A DNA stretch of 64,000 nt from Trabulsiella odontotermitis (GCF_001297775.1 NZ_LIFX01000002.1:207-64206), one strand, 5' to 3'; positions 1 to 9,007 are shown, numbered from the stretch's first letter. A program made the numbers and translations. Notes: generated by a model from the sequence alone, not told the origin.

Positions 1-240
1 CCTTTCCGTATGGGATTATTTTGCTGGCGACAAAGGGTGTTTAATCCAGCGCGGCAATATTATTTTTGGAAAGGTCAGAAAAAGATATGGGGCGGGAACG
101 TGTCCATTTTTGGTGGCTGAATAACTGGCTTAATTACAGTGTGTTACGTGGCATTATATTAATTAACACTTGCTTTCAGTGAAACTGAATAAATATTGCT
201 TTCTTATTTTATTTATATATTTCATTCATGGCGTAAATAT
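1..240. other. Intergenic DNA downstream of treC
   Basis: No coding region is supported here. The DNA is AT-rich, and a small perfect hairpin (TTCAGT, three-base loop, ACTGAA) lies at 175-189. In E. coli the anaerobic ribonucleotide reductase gene nrdD follows treC on the same strand, so this may be the upstream region of that gene beyond the window edge. That is an inference from gene order only; no promoter could be named. Confidence 0.5.
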
Positions 241-264
241 AAAAACGCCCACACATCGTGGGCG
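241..264 (-). terminator. Intrinsic terminator of treBC
   Basis: Seven-base perfect stem (CGCCCAC at 246-252, GTGGGCG at 258-264) with a five-base loop. It is followed on the minus strand by a run of five T (241-245). It lies 22 bases past the treC stop codon. Confidence 0.85.
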
Positions 265-286
265 GGAAATAATATATTTGCTGTAA

Positions 287-1930
287 TTATACTGATTGCA
301 GCCACCAGACGGCTTCATACGGGCGAAGCGTCATATCGCCAGGTTTTCGCGCGGTTTCCGCATAGTTGCTGATAACGGTTTGCCATTCGCCGTTTGTCGT
401 TTGTGGCGACCATGCCTGGAACAGGTTGCTCAGGTTGGCGACGACCATCAGCGTTTGCCCCTGCCACTGGCGGCGATAACACCACAGCGCCGGGTGATCC
501 GGCAGGAGATCTTCATAATCTCCCCAGGTCAGGACAGGTTCACGCTTACGCAGGGCGATAAGCCGCTGATAGGTGTAAAACACCGAATCAGGATCGTGCA
601 GCGCGGCGTCGACGTTGATCTCGCGGTAGTTGTCGCACAAGCCAATCCACGGCTCGCCGGTGGTGAAACCGCCGTGTGGCTGCGCGCTCCATTGCATCGG
701 CGTGCGGCCATTGTCACGGGATTTACTGGCGAGGATCGCCAGCAGCTCGTCGCCATCACGCCCCTGAGCACCCAGTTCGGCGTACATGTTGTGGCTCTCC
801 ACATCGCGATAGTCGGTTATCTGGCGGAAGTGCGGGTTGGTCATGCCGATCTCTTCCCCCTGATAGATGTAGGGCGTGCCCTGCATGCCATGCAGCACCA
901 TCGCCAGCATTTTCGCCGAGGTGTCGCGCAGCGCGCCTTCGCTGCCAAACCGCGAGACGATGCGCGGCTGGTCGTGGTTACACCAGAACAGTGCGTTCCA
1001 GGCGACGTTATGCATACCCTGCTGCCAGTGGCGGAACAGCGCTTTCAGGGCGACGTAATCGGGTTTTGCCAGCGCCCATTTTTCGCCGCCGGGGTAATCC
1101 ACTTTCAGATGGTGAAAGTTAAAGGTCATCGACAGCTCGCGCCCGTCGAGGGCAGCATATTGCTGGCAGTGCTCAAGCGATGTGGAGGACATTTCGCCCA
1201 CCGTCATCAGGTAGCCAGGTGTGAAGACGTCGCGGCTCAGTTCCTGCAAAAACTCATGCGCCCGCGGGCCATCGGTGTAGAAACGGCGGCCATCGCCGCG
1301 GTCATCGTCCGGGAAGGTCTGGTCTTTGGATATCAGGTTAACGACGTCAAGACGCAGGCCATCCACGCCGCGATCCGCCCAGAACTCGCACACTTTTTTC
1401 AGTTCGGCGCGTACCGCCGGGTTTTCCCAGTTGAGATCCGCCTGCTCCGGCGCAAACAGATGCAGAAAATACTGCTTACTTTCCGGGTGCCACTGCCAGG
1501 CGTTACCGCCAAATTTCGACCGCCAGTTGTTGGGTTCATCACGCCAGATGTAGAACTCGCGGTACGGGCTGTCCGGGTTCAGAGATTCGCGAAACCACGG
1601 ATGTTGCGTCGAGGTGTGGTTGAACACCATGTCGAGCACGATGCGAATGTTGCGCGCTTTGGCCTGCGCCACCAGTTCGTCAAAGTCGTCCAGCGTGCCG
1701 TAAGTGGGATCAATAGCGGTGTAGTTCGCCACGTCGTAGCCGTTATCCACCTGCGGCGAGACATAGAACGGCGTCAGCCAGATGGCGTCAATGCCGAGCG
1801 TCTGCAGGTAGTCCAGGCGCGCAGTGACCCCGCGTAAATCGCCGGTACCGCTGCCCGTCGTGTCCTGAAAGCTTTTGGGGTAAATCTGGTAGATAACGCC
1901 GTTCTGCCACCAGTGGGGAAGGGTATTCAT
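287..1930 (-). CDS. treC: Trehalose-6-phosphate hydrolase TreC
   Basis: Cytoplasmic glycoside hydrolase of family GH13. It splits trehalose 6-phosphate, made by TreB during uptake, into glucose and glucose 6-phosphate. At 547 residues the length is close to that of the E. coli enzyme. The alpha-amylase barrel shows the usual catalytic trio: Asp195 in GLRLDVVN (nucleophile), Glu246 in VGEMSS (acid/base) and Asp320 in NHDQPR. The N-terminus (WWQNGVIYQIYPKSF) is typical of the oligo-1,6-glucosidase/phosphotrehalase branch. It follows treB by 45 bases on the same strand and ends before an intrinsic terminator, so the two are expected to form one transcript induced by trehalose. Confidence 0.97.
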   Translation of the reverse strand: MNTLPHWWQNGVIYQIYPKSFQDTTGSGTGDLRGVTARLDYLQTLGIDAIWLTPFYVSPQVDNGYDVANYTAIDPTYGTLDDFDELVAQAKARNIRIVLDMVFNHTSTQHPWFRESLNPDSPYREFYIWRDEPNNWRSKFGGNAWQWHPESKQYFLHLFAPEQADLNWENPAVRAELKKVCEFWADRGVDGLRLDVVNLISKDQTFPDDDRGDGRRFYTDGPRAHEFLQELSRDVFTPGYLMTVGEMSSTSLEHCQQYAALDGRELSMTFNFHHLKVDYPGGEKWALAKPDYVALKALFRHWQQGMHNVAWNALFWCNHDQPRIVSRFGSEGALRDTSAKMLAMVLHGMQGTPYIYQGEEIGMTNPHFRQITDYRDVESHNMYAELGAQGRDGDELLAILASKSRDNGRTPMQWSAQPHGGFTTGEPWIGLCDNYREINVDAALHDPDSVFYTYQRLIALRKREPVLTWGDYEDLLPDHPALWCYRRQWQGQTLMVVANLSNLFQAWSPQTTNGEWQTVISNYAETARKPGDMTLRPYEAVWWLQSV

Positions 1931-1975
1931 TATGCATTCCTGCTAAAAAAGGGGGCGCCCCGCGCCCCAACACCA

Positions 1976-3397
1976 TTACACAATTTGCAGCGAGCCCTGA
2001 CGGAACTTACGCTGATAAATCACTGACGTGAGCACAATCGGAACCACCACCGCGATGGCCATCGCCAGCGCGTAAATCTGCCAGTACGCTGGCTGGATGG
2101 AGAGAATGCCCGGCAAACCGCCGACGCCAATACCGTTCGCCATGACGCCGTTGAGACCGCACAGCAAACCGGCCAGCCCGGAACCGACCATCGCGCACAG
2201 CATCGGGAAGCGGTATTTGAGGTTGATGCCGTACATCGCCGGTTCGGTCACGCCGAGAAAAGCGGAGATGGCGGCCGGGACGGAAATTTCACGTTCGTTG
2301 TGTTTGCGGCTGACGATAATAATGCCCACCACCGCTGCTGCCTGCGCGATGTTGGAGAGGGCAATCAGCGGCCACACCGGCGTACCGCCCATGCTCTGGA
2401 TCATCTGCATATCAATCGCCAGCGTGGTCTGATGCACACCAGTGATCACCAGCGGCGCATACAGGAAACCAAACAGCGCGGCGCCAATCGGGGCGAAGCT
2501 GCCGGTCATCAGGTGGCGCACCGCGAAGGCCACGCCGTCGCCAATCAGACGGCCGAACGGGCCGATCAGCGCATGGGCGAGGAACACGGCGAGGATCAAC
2601 GAGCACACCGGCACGACGACCAGATAAAGATAGTCAGGCACGATCCGCTTCATCCGCGTTTCGATAAAACCAAGCGCCAGACCCGCCAGCAGCGCCGGGA
2701 TCACCTGCGCCTGATAGCCCACTTTGGCGATGGTGAACAGGCCAAAATTCCACACTTCCGGCGTCTGTTGACCCAGCAGGTAAGCGTTCATCAGCTGTGG
2801 CGACACCAGCGTAACGCCCAGCACGATGCCGAGGATCGGTGTGCCGCCCATTTTTCTCACTGCAGACCAGCAGATGCCGACCGGCAGATAGAAGAAGATC
2901 GCCTCGCCGATCAGCCACAGGAAGTCGTAGATCGTTTTCAGCGCCGGGAACATTTGCGCCAGGGTCTGGCCGTTGCTCATCGGCACATCGCCGATCACGT
3001 TACGGAAACCGAGGATCAGACCACCGCTGATGAGGGCAGGCAGCAGCGGAAAGAAGATCTCGGCGAAATGCGAAATCAGCTGTTCGTGCCATTTCATGTT
3101 CTGGCGCGCGGCTTTTTTCGCTTGTTCTTTGTCGGCTGCCGCCTGGCCGGTGGTGGCCAGCAGTGCCTGATAGTAGTCGCCGACATTGGTGCCGATGACC
3201 ACCTGGAACTGCCCGGCGTTGGTAAAGCAGCCTTTGACCATCGGTAATGCTTCGATGGCTTTCGGGTTGGCTTTCGCGGGCGAGTTCAGGACGAAGCGCA
3301 AACGGGTAATACAGTGGCTGACGGTGGCGATGTTCTCGCGCCCGCCCACCAGATCGATCAGATTGTCGATGTCCTGCTGATTGACTTTGCTCATCAT
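1976..3397 (-). CDS. treB: Trehalose-specific PTS enzyme IIBC, TreB
   Basis: Inner-membrane phosphotransferase permease that imports trehalose and phosphorylates it at carbon 6. At 473 residues it matches E. coli TreB in length. The N-terminal IIB domain carries the phosphorylated cysteine Cys29 in SHCITRLRF. From about residue 105 a IIC domain with multiple membrane helices follows (for example LLPALISGGLILGF). There is no IIA domain; in E. coli the glucose IIA protein Crr supplies it. The start chosen is the first of two adjacent ATGs, as in E. coli. Upstream lies the palindrome GGGAACGTTCCC, a likely TreR operator, and a CRP half-site (TGTGA) on the minus strand near 3505. Confidence 0.97.
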   Translation of the reverse strand: MMSKVNQQDIDNLIDLVGGRENIATVSHCITRLRFVLNSPAKANPKAIEALPMVKGCFTNAGQFQVVIGTNVGDYYQALLATTGQAAADKEQAKKAARQNMKWHEQLISHFAEIFFPLLPALISGGLILGFRNVIGDVPMSNGQTLAQMFPALKTIYDFLWLIGEAIFFYLPVGICWSAVRKMGGTPILGIVLGVTLVSPQLMNAYLLGQQTPEVWNFGLFTIAKVGYQAQVIPALLAGLALGFIETRMKRIVPDYLYLVVVPVCSLILAVFLAHALIGPFGRLIGDGVAFAVRHLMTGSFAPIGAALFGFLYAPLVITGVHQTTLAIDMQMIQSMGGTPVWPLIALSNIAQAAAVVGIIIVSRKHNEREISVPAAISAFLGVTEPAMYGINLKYRFPMLCAMVGSGLAGLLCGLNGVMANGIGVGGLPGILSIQPAYWQIYALAMAIAVVVPIVLTSVIYQRKFRQGSLQIV

Positions 3398-3473
3398 GAA
3401 GCCTCATGGCAGATGAAGGATGTTGCGTAATGACCTGATGAGCATCCTGAACCTTTCCTCAAATTCGGTAAAT

Positions 3474-3485
3474 GGGAACGTTCCC
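3474..3485. promoter_or_regulatory. Putative TreR operator upstream of treB
   Basis: Perfect 12-base palindrome GGGAACGTTCCC, lying 77 bases upstream of the treB start and between treB and its divergently read end of treR. LacI-family repressors bind palindromes of this kind, and treR is adjacent. Assignment to TreR is inferred. Confidence 0.65.
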
Positions 3486-3524
3486 GAAACGCAGCCAAGA
3501 TCACACAAATTGTGCCGCAGGGGG

Positions 3525-4472
3525 TTAAGCGAGTCGGGCGGGGATCACTATCTGACGCGGTTCGGCGCGGCCGTTGATCTGCTCGATCAACTGTTGTGCC
3601 GCGCGGCTTCCCGCCTCGGCGTAGCCGGGATCGACGGTGATAATTTCCGGGTGGAGAAACTTCATCAGCGGCGTGTTGCCGACGCTCGCCAGCTGGATGC
3701 TGTCGATACGTTGTTCCTGCAAATATTTGCTGGCGCCAATGGCGAGGGTGTCGGTGGCGCAGAGCAGCGCGGTGGTGTCGGTGTTCATGACTTTCGCGAC
3801 GTTGTCATAACCCTGTTTCATCGCCAGACCGGGCAGCGCGGCGACCGGGTTGATTTTGCTTTTTTTGCAGAAAGCGAGGTAGGCATCATGACGGCGTTTG
3901 CCGGTGGTGACGTCGCTGTGCGGTACGCCGAGGAAACTGATATGACGGTGCCCCTGATCGTACAGGCGCTGCATCAGGATATTAATGGCGCCTTCGTCGT
4001 CATAACAGACCGAGGCAAACCCGCTGGCGTCCCGCGCCAACAGCACTAACGTTGACTGCCACGGCTCGAGCATCGCCTCGGTGATGCCGGTAAAACCAAA
4101 CAGCACCACGCCGTCGATGTTACGGCGACTCAGCATGCCTAAATGTTCTTCCACCAGCGCCGGGGAAAACTGGCTCTCAATCATGATTGGATCGTAACCG
4201 CGTTCGTAGAAGGCAGGCAGCATCGTTTGTACGGCGAGGTTTTCGGAGAGGGAATCGAGACGGGTGACGATAATGGCGACCACTTTATCACTCTGCCCGC
4301 GCATGGCGCGCGCCGAGCGGGAAGGGGAGAAACCGTGCTGAAGCATGACCGCTTCAATCCGTTCCCGGGTGCGTTCGCTCACGCCGCTTTCATTGTTCAG
4401 CACGCGGGAGACGGTGGATTTGCCCACCCCGCTTAAACGAGCGATGTCTTTGATGGTCAGCCGGTTTTGCAT
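3525..4472 (-). CDS. treR: Trehalose operon repressor TreR
   Basis: LacI/GalR-family transcription factor that represses treBC; in E. coli trehalose 6-phosphate is the inducer. It has 315 residues when begun at MQNRLTIKDIARLSGVG, the usual length. A longer open frame reaches 4682 but adds sequence unlike the family, so the start at 4472 is preferred. Residues 5-25 form the LacI-type helix-turn-helix (KDIARLSGVGKSTVSRVLNN), followed by the hinge helix and a periplasmic-binding-protein-like effector domain. The gene reads in the same direction as treB and ends 127 bases before it. mgtA lies divergently on the other side. Confidence 0.96.
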   Translation of the reverse strand: MQNRLTIKDIARLSGVGKSTVSRVLNNESGVSERTRERIEAVMLQHGFSPSRSARAMRGQSDKVVAIIVTRLDSLSENLAVQTMLPAFYERGYDPIMIESQFSPALVEEHLGMLSRRNIDGVVLFGFTGITEAMLEPWQSTLVLLARDASGFASVCYDDEGAINILMQRLYDQGHRHISFLGVPHSDVTTGKRRHDAYLAFCKKSKINPVAALPGLAMKQGYDNVAKVMNTDTTALLCATDTLAIGASKYLQEQRIDSIQLASVGNTPLMKFLHPEIITVDPGYAEAGSRAAQQLIEQINGRAEPRQIVIPARLA

Positions 4473-4552
4473 CCTCAGTTCCCGTAATAAGCCAGTGCCG
4501 CAGAATAAACAGAGACTACTGTGATTCAACCAAATCGCAATGGGCAAAGTCT

Positions 4553-4587
4553 GGTTGATGCCCGGTTTAGTTGCGCGGTCGTATGAT
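4553..4587 (+). promoter_or_regulatory. PhoP-dependent mgtA promoter
   Basis: Two hexamers, GGTTGA (4553-4558) and GGTTTA (4564-4569), are separated by exactly five bases, which is the PhoP-box arrangement. Twelve bases later comes a -10 element TATGAT (4582-4587). This spacing is that of classic PhoP-activated promoters such as Salmonella mgtA. Transcription should begin near 4594, giving a leader of about 270 bases before mgtA. Confidence 0.85.
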
Positions 4588-4593
4588 AACGCC

Positions 4594-4863
4594 ATCATCG
4601 CACAAGCTTCATCGTTTATCTGGCTGACTTGCGCGGTATCTCTTCTTTCACTTACCGGAGGCTGTATGGATCCCGATCCCACTCCCCGCCATCGACGGGG
4701 GTTTTTTACGTTCCGGTAAGGCTGTGATTGCTGTCTTACCGGCGCGGTGAGGCAGTGACGTCGTTGATGTCCCTGTAGTCAATTTTGTGCCTTTCAGGTA
4801 CGGCCTGGTGCCGCCTGAAAACCATGCTGCGCCCGTCTGTGATGGGCGTGGAGGGACTTTTTT
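4594..4863 (+). ncRNA. mgtA 5' leader, Mg2+-responsive RNA
   Basis: A leader of about 270 bases lies between the inferred start point and mgtA. It contains the mgtL reading frame near its 5' end and several GC-rich self-complementary stretches. In Salmonella and E. coli the equivalent leader controls elongation into mgtA in response to Mg2+ and, through mgtL translation, to proline and other cues. Position, length and the presence of mgtL support the same role here. The exact start and the folding were not computed. Confidence 0.75.
4666..4719 (+). CDS. mgtL: MgtL leader peptide
   Basis: Seventeen codons, MDPDPTPRHRRGFFTFR, preceded by CCGGAGGCTGT, whose GGAG is a good ribosome binding site. 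The length and the alternating acidic-proline start match Salmonella MgtL (which I recall as beginning MEPDPTP). Prolines at 3, 5 and 7 make translation sensitive to proline supply. The DPDP run is of the kind shown to destabilise the translating ribosome at low Mg2+. In both cases translation failure is thought to let transcription continue into mgtA. The second half (RHRRGFFTFR) differs from the Salmonella peptide, which suggests that only the first half is constrained. Confidence 0.85.
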   Translation: MDPDPTPRHRRGFFTFR

Positions 4864-7572
4864 ATGTGGAAAAATATTACCCGGCAGCTGTTTGCACAGC
4901 TCAGCCGCCGTTTGCCGCGTCGTCTCGTTCAACGCGACCCGATGCCCGCAGGGAAAGCGCTCGCCAGCGGTCCGATCCCGGACTCGCTTGCCCGCCATTG
5001 CCTGAACATCGCCGCGATGGATGAAAACGAAATCTGGCGCGCTTTCAACAGCCACCCGGAAGGGCTGAACGCGATGGAGGTTGAGGATCAGCGCGAGCAG
5101 TACGGCGATAACACCATTCCGGCGCAGAAACCGGCGCCGTGGTGGGTGCATCTGTGGTTGTGCTATCGCAACCCGTTTAATTTGCTGCTGACGGCGCTGG
5201 GGATCATCTCCTATTCCACCGAAGATCTGTTTGCGGCGACGGTGATCGCCCTGATGGTGGCCATTTCCACGCTGCTGAACTTTATCCAGGAGGCGCGATC
5301 CACCCGGGCGGCAGATGCGCTGAAGGCGATGGTCAGCAATACCGCCACGGTACTGCGGGTGATTAACGATCAGGGTGAAAGCCGCTGGTGCGAAATCCCG
5401 CTCGATCAACTGGTACCCGGCGATGTGGTGAAGCTGTCGGCAGGCGACATGATCCCGGCTGATCTGCGCGTATTTCAGGCCCGAGATCTGTTCGTCGCCC
5501 AGGCGTCGCTGACCGGCGAATCGATCCCGGTTGAGAAGGTCGTCCGCAGCCGTGTCCCGCAGCAAAGCAACCCGCTTGAGTGCGACACCCTGTGTTTTAT
5601 GGGTACTAACGTGGTCAGCGGCACGGCGCAGGCTGTCGTGTTCGCCACTGGCGGAAAGACCTGGTTCGGGCAACTGGCCGGGCGCGTCAGCGAGCAGGAA
5701 AGCGAGCCGAACGCGTTCCAGAAAGGCATCAGCCGCGTCAGCATGCTGCTCATCCGTTTTATGCTGGTGATGACACCAGTGGTGTTGCTGATTAACGGCT
5801 ATACCAAAGGCGACTGGTGGGAAGCGGCGCTGTTTGCGCTTTCCGTGGCAGTGGGGCTGACGCCGGAAATGCTGCCGATGATCGTCACTTCCACGCTGGC
5901 GCGCGGCGCGGTGAAACTGTCGAAACAAAAGGTGATCGTCAAACATCTTGATGCGATCCAGAATTTCGGCGCGATGGACATCCTCTGTACTGACAAAACC
6001 GGCACCCTGACGCAGGATAAAATCGTGCTGGAAAACCACACCGATGTGTCCGGTAAAGTCAGCGAGCGCGTGCTGCACTGCGCCTGGCTCAACAGCCATT
6101 ATCAGACCGGGCTGAAAAACCTGCTCGATACCGCGGTGCTGGATGGCGTCGGGCAGGATGCCGCGCGCGGTCTGGCGGAACGCTGGCAGAAAGTGGATGA
6201 GATCCCGTTTGATTTTGAGCGTCGCCGCATGTCGGTGGTGGTCGCCGAGCAGGAACACGTTCATCAGTTGATCTGCAAAGGTGCGTTGCAGGAGATCCTC
6301 CGCGTTTCCACGCAGGTGCGCTACAACGACGAGATCGTGCCGCTGGACGACACTATGCTGCGCCGTATTACGCGGGTGACCGACACGCTCAATCGTCAGG
6401 GGCTGCGTGTGGTGGCGGTTGCCAGTAAAGTGCTGCCGGCGCGGGAAGGGGATTACCAGCGCATTGATGAATCTGACTTGATCCTCGAAGGGTATATCGC
6501 GTTTCTTGATCCACCAAAAGAGAGTACAGCCCCGGCGCTGAACGCACTGAAGGCCAGCGGGATCTCCGTCAAAATCCTTACCGGCGACAGCGAGCTGGTG
6601 GCGGCGAAAGTGTGCCATGACGTCGGGCTTGATCCTGGCGAGGTGGTGATCGGTAGCGACATCGAGCGTCTTGGCGACGATGACCTGGCGCAGCTTGCCC
6701 GTCACACGACGCTGTTCGCCCGCCTGACGCCGATGCACAAAGAGCGCATCGTGACGTTGCTGAAGCGCGAAGGGCATGTGGTCGGCTTTATGGGCGACGG
6801 CATTAATGATGCACCCGCGCTGCGTGCGGCGGACATTGGTATTTCGGTGGATGGCGCGGTGGATATCGCCCGTGAAGCCGCGGATATCATCCTGCTGGAA
6901 AAGAGCCTGATGGTGCTGGAAGCCGGGGTGATCGAAGGGCGTCGTACCTTCGCCAACATGCTGAAATACATCAAAATGACCGCCAGTTCGAATTTCGGTA
7001 ACGTCTTCAGTGTGCTGGTCGCCAGCGCATTCCTGCCGTTTCTGCCGATGCTACCGCTGCACCTGTTGATTCAGAATCTGCTGTACGACGTGTCGCAGGT
7101 GGCGATCCCGTTCGACAACGTCGACGACGAACAGATCCAGAAACCGCAGCGCTGGAACCCGCGCGATCTGGGGCGCTTTATGTTGTTCTTCGGGCCGATC
7201 AGCTCGATCTTCGATATTCTGACGTTCTGCCTGATGTGGTTTGTATTCCACGCCACCACGCCGGAACACCAGACCCTGTTCCAGTCCGGCTGGTTCGTGG
7301 TCGGGCTGCTGTCGCAGACGCTGATTGTGCATATGATCCGCACGCGTCGTATTCCGTTCATCCAGAGCCGCGCCGCGTGGCCGCTGTTGGCGATGACGCT
7401 GGTGGTGATGGTTGCGGGCATTGCGCTGCCGTTCTCGCCGCTGGCGGAGTATGTGCAGTTGCGGGCGCTGCCGCTGAGCTATTTCCCGTGGCTGGTGGCG
7501 ATTCTGGCGGGGTATATGACGCTCACCCAATTGGTGAAAGGGTTTTACAGCCGTCGTTATGGCTGGCAGTAA
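4864..7572 (+). CDS. mgtA: P-type ATPase Mg2+ importer MgtA
   Basis: Inner-membrane P3B-type ATPase that imports Mg2+ using ATP, expressed when Mg2+ is scarce. It has 902 residues, about the length of E. coli MgtA (898). Visible features are the basic amphipathic N-terminus, the TGES actuator motif (LTGESIPVEK), a PEMLPM stretch in helix 4, the phosphorylated Asp377 in DKTGTLT, the TGD motif (KILTGDSEL) and the hinge motif GDGINDAPALR. About ten membrane helices are expected. It is preceded by the PhoP promoter, mgtL and a long leader. The next gene downstream is a PHP-domain gene rather than ridA, unlike E. coli K-12. Confidence 0.97.
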   Translation: MWKNITRQLFAQLSRRLPRRLVQRDPMPAGKALASGPIPDSLARHCLNIAAMDENEIWRAFNSHPEGLNAMEVEDQREQYGDNTIPAQKPAPWWVHLWLCYRNPFNLLLTALGIISYSTEDLFAATVIALMVAISTLLNFIQEARSTRAADALKAMVSNTATVLRVINDQGESRWCEIPLDQLVPGDVVKLSAGDMIPADLRVFQARDLFVAQASLTGESIPVEKVVRSRVPQQSNPLECDTLCFMGTNVVSGTAQAVVFATGGKTWFGQLAGRVSEQESEPNAFQKGISRVSMLLIRFMLVMTPVVLLINGYTKGDWWEAALFALSVAVGLTPEMLPMIVTSTLARGAVKLSKQKVIVKHLDAIQNFGAMDILCTDKTGTLTQDKIVLENHTDVSGKVSERVLHCAWLNSHYQTGLKNLLDTAVLDGVGQDAARGLAERWQKVDEIPFDFERRRMSVVVAEQEHVHQLICKGALQEILRVSTQVRYNDEIVPLDDTMLRRITRVTDTLNRQGLRVVAVASKVLPAREGDYQRIDESDLILEGYIAFLDPPKESTAPALNALKASGISVKILTGDSELVAAKVCHDVGLDPGEVVIGSDIERLGDDDLAQLARHTTLFARLTPMHKERIVTLLKREGHVVGFMGDGINDAPALRAADIGISVDGAVDIAREAADIILLEKSLMVLEAGVIEGRRTFANMLKYIKMTASSNFGNVFSVLVASAFLPFLPMLPLHLLIQNLLYDVSQVAIPFDNVDDEQIQKPQRWNPRDLGRFMLFFGPISSIFDILTFCLMWFVFHATTPEHQTLFQSGWFVVGLLSQTLIVHMIRTRRIPFIQSRAAWPLLAMTLVVMVAGIALPFSPLAEYVQLRALPLSYFPWLVAILAGYMTLTQLVKGFYSRRYGWQ

Positions 7573-7666
7573 ATCGCAACAGGTTATTATTCGAGCGCAA
7601 ATTTTCCTGTTACGCCGTCCGGTATAGTGCCTGTCAGTACATGATTATCAGCTTAAGGAGAAGGTG

Positions 7667-8560
7667 ATGAAACGTATCGATTTACATACCCATTCGGCGT
7701 ACAGCGACGATGCCGATTTCGCCGTCAGCGATTTATTAACGATGGCGAAAGCGGCAGATCTCGCGGTGCTGGCGATCACTGACCACAACTCCGCGCGATC
7801 GGTGGAAGAGGCCATTCCGGAAGGCAAAACGCAGGGCGTCAGTGTGATGACGGGGATCGAAATTGATTGTTCATTTGCCGGTAATAATTACCACTTGTTG
7901 GGCTATGGTTTTCGGCGCAACAGCCGGGATTTTGACGCCGTTGAACAGAACTTCCATCAACTTGAACGCGCGGCAACGCCGCTGAAACTCAGCAAACTGC
8001 GGGCGCTCGGGTTTCATTTCGACGAAGAGCGTCTGTATGCGATGGCGGGCGACCGCATCCCACAGGAAGAGGAGATGGCGGAGCTGATTTTAGAAGACGC
8101 CCGTAACGCAAACCATGATCTGCTGTTGCCTTACCGGGCCGGGAACGCGCGCAGCGATATGCCGCTGATTAACTTTTTCTGGGATTTTTTCGGCAGAGGC
8201 AAACCCTGCCATGTGACGGTTGAACTCCCACCAATGGCAGAAATGGCGGCATTGATTATCGACAACGGTGGCATTCCGGTGATTGCGCATATCGGCGCTA
8301 ATGTGAAGGAAAAACATCTCTCAGTGATTGAGCAGATGCTGCCGCTCGGTGTGCAGGGGGTGGAGGTGTTCTCCAGCTATCATGACGAGGCGCTTCGCCA
8401 CGCGCTTTATCAGTACACGCTGGATAACTCGCTGCTGGCGACCTGTGGCAGCGACTTCCACGGCAAAAACAAACCCAACATCGCGCTGGGCAGCAGCCAG
8501 CCGTGGCCGTACGCGGCGCCGTATACGCAGGAAATCCTCGAACGCGTGACGCTCTATTAA
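7667..8560 (+). CDS. PHP-domain metal-dependent phosphoesterase, unknown substrate
   Basis: Soluble 297-residue protein with a complete PHP metal-site signature: His7, His9 and Asp14 (DLHTHSAYSDD), Asp39-His40 (ITDHN), Glu65 (GIEID), His76, His208 (VIAHIG), His239, and Asp263 with His265 (GSDFHG). These residues normally hold three metal ions, so hydrolytic activity is plausible. The domain resembles the TrpH/RNase AM (YciV) group, but the middle region (residues 85-180) is different, and I do not recognise a named gene. ATG at 7667 is preferred over the GTG just before it because AAGGAG lies seven bases upstream. It follows mgtA by 94 bases on the same strand, with a possible -10 (TATAGT) at 7623. 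The substrate (nucleotide, histidinol phosphate or RNA) is unknown. Confidence 0.85.
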   Translation: MKRIDLHTHSAYSDDADFAVSDLLTMAKAADLAVLAITDHNSARSVEEAIPEGKTQGVSVMTGIEIDCSFAGNNYHLLGYGFRRNSRDFDAVEQNFHQLERAATPLKLSKLRALGFHFDEERLYAMAGDRIPQEEEMAELILEDARNANHDLLLPYRAGNARSDMPLINFFWDFFGRGKPCHVTVELPPMAEMAALIIDNGGIPVIAHIGANVKEKHLSVIEQMLPLGVQGVEVFSSYHDEALRHALYQYTLDNSLLATCGSDFHGKNKPNIALGSSQPWPYAAPYTQEILERVTLY

Positions 8561-8592
8561 TCTTCTCTGAACCCGGTGCGGTGAAAACACTA

Positions 8593-8613
8593 GCCGGGTC
8601 TTCGTGACCCGGC
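8593..8613. terminator. Hairpin between the PHP gene and ridA
   Basis: Eight-base perfect stem, GCCGGGTC/GACCCGGC, with a five-base loop. It sits between two convergent genes. The T-run is weak on both sides (TAGTGTTTT on the minus strand), so termination is likely but not certain. Confidence 0.6.
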
Positions 8614-8620
8614 ACCGCGA

Positions 8621-9007
8621 TTAGCGACGAACTGCGATAGCTTCGATTTCGATCTTCACATCTTTCGGCAGACGCGCGACTTCAACGCAGGAGCGCGCCG
8701 GGAACGTGGCGTTGTGCTCGGTGAAGAAGGCTTCATACGTGGCGTTAACGGTCGCGAAATCATTCAGATCTTTAACGAAAACCGTGGTTTTCACGATATC
8801 GCCCACTTTCAGACCAGCTGCTTCAACGATCGCTTTCACGTTTTCCAGTGACTGACGCGCCTGGGCGGCAACCGCGTCCGGCACGCTGCCGGTTTTCGGA
8901 TCCACCGGGATCTGACCGGAAGTGATGATCATGCTGCCAAGATCAACGCCCTGAACATACGGGCCGATAGCTGCGGGTGCATTTTCCGTCGCAATAGTTT
9001 TGCTCAT
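8621..9007 (-). CDS. ridA: 2-iminobutanoate/2-iminopropanoate deaminase RidA
   Basis: Small YjgF/YER057c/UK114-family enzyme that hydrolyses reactive enamine/imine intermediates released by PLP enzymes such as threonine dehydratase, protecting other PLP enzymes from damage. It has 128 residues, the family standard. Arg105 in ARSCVEV is the conserved residue that binds the substrate carboxylate, and the adjacent Cys107 is also conserved. It lies downstream of pyrBI on the same strand, as in E. coli. This window also carries tdcB, whose product makes the 2-aminoacrylate and aminocrotonate that RidA removes. Confidence 0.97.
   Translation of the reverse strand: MSKTIATENAPAAIGPYVQGVDLGSMIITSGQIPVDPKTGSVPDAVAAQARQSLENVKAIVEAAGLKVGDIVKTTVFVKDLNDFATVNATYEAFFTEHNATFPARSCVEVARLPKDVKIEIEAIAVRR

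Noticed and set aside
296-1837. A 513-codon plus-strand open frame inside treC
   Set aside because: It is antisense to a well-supported gene and has no domain or ribosome site.
4648-6777. A 709-codon open frame on the minus strand across mgtA
   Set aside because: It lies wholly antisense to mgtA over most of its length, has His/Gln/Arg-rich composition typical of a reverse-frame shadow in GC-rich genes, and shows no domain.
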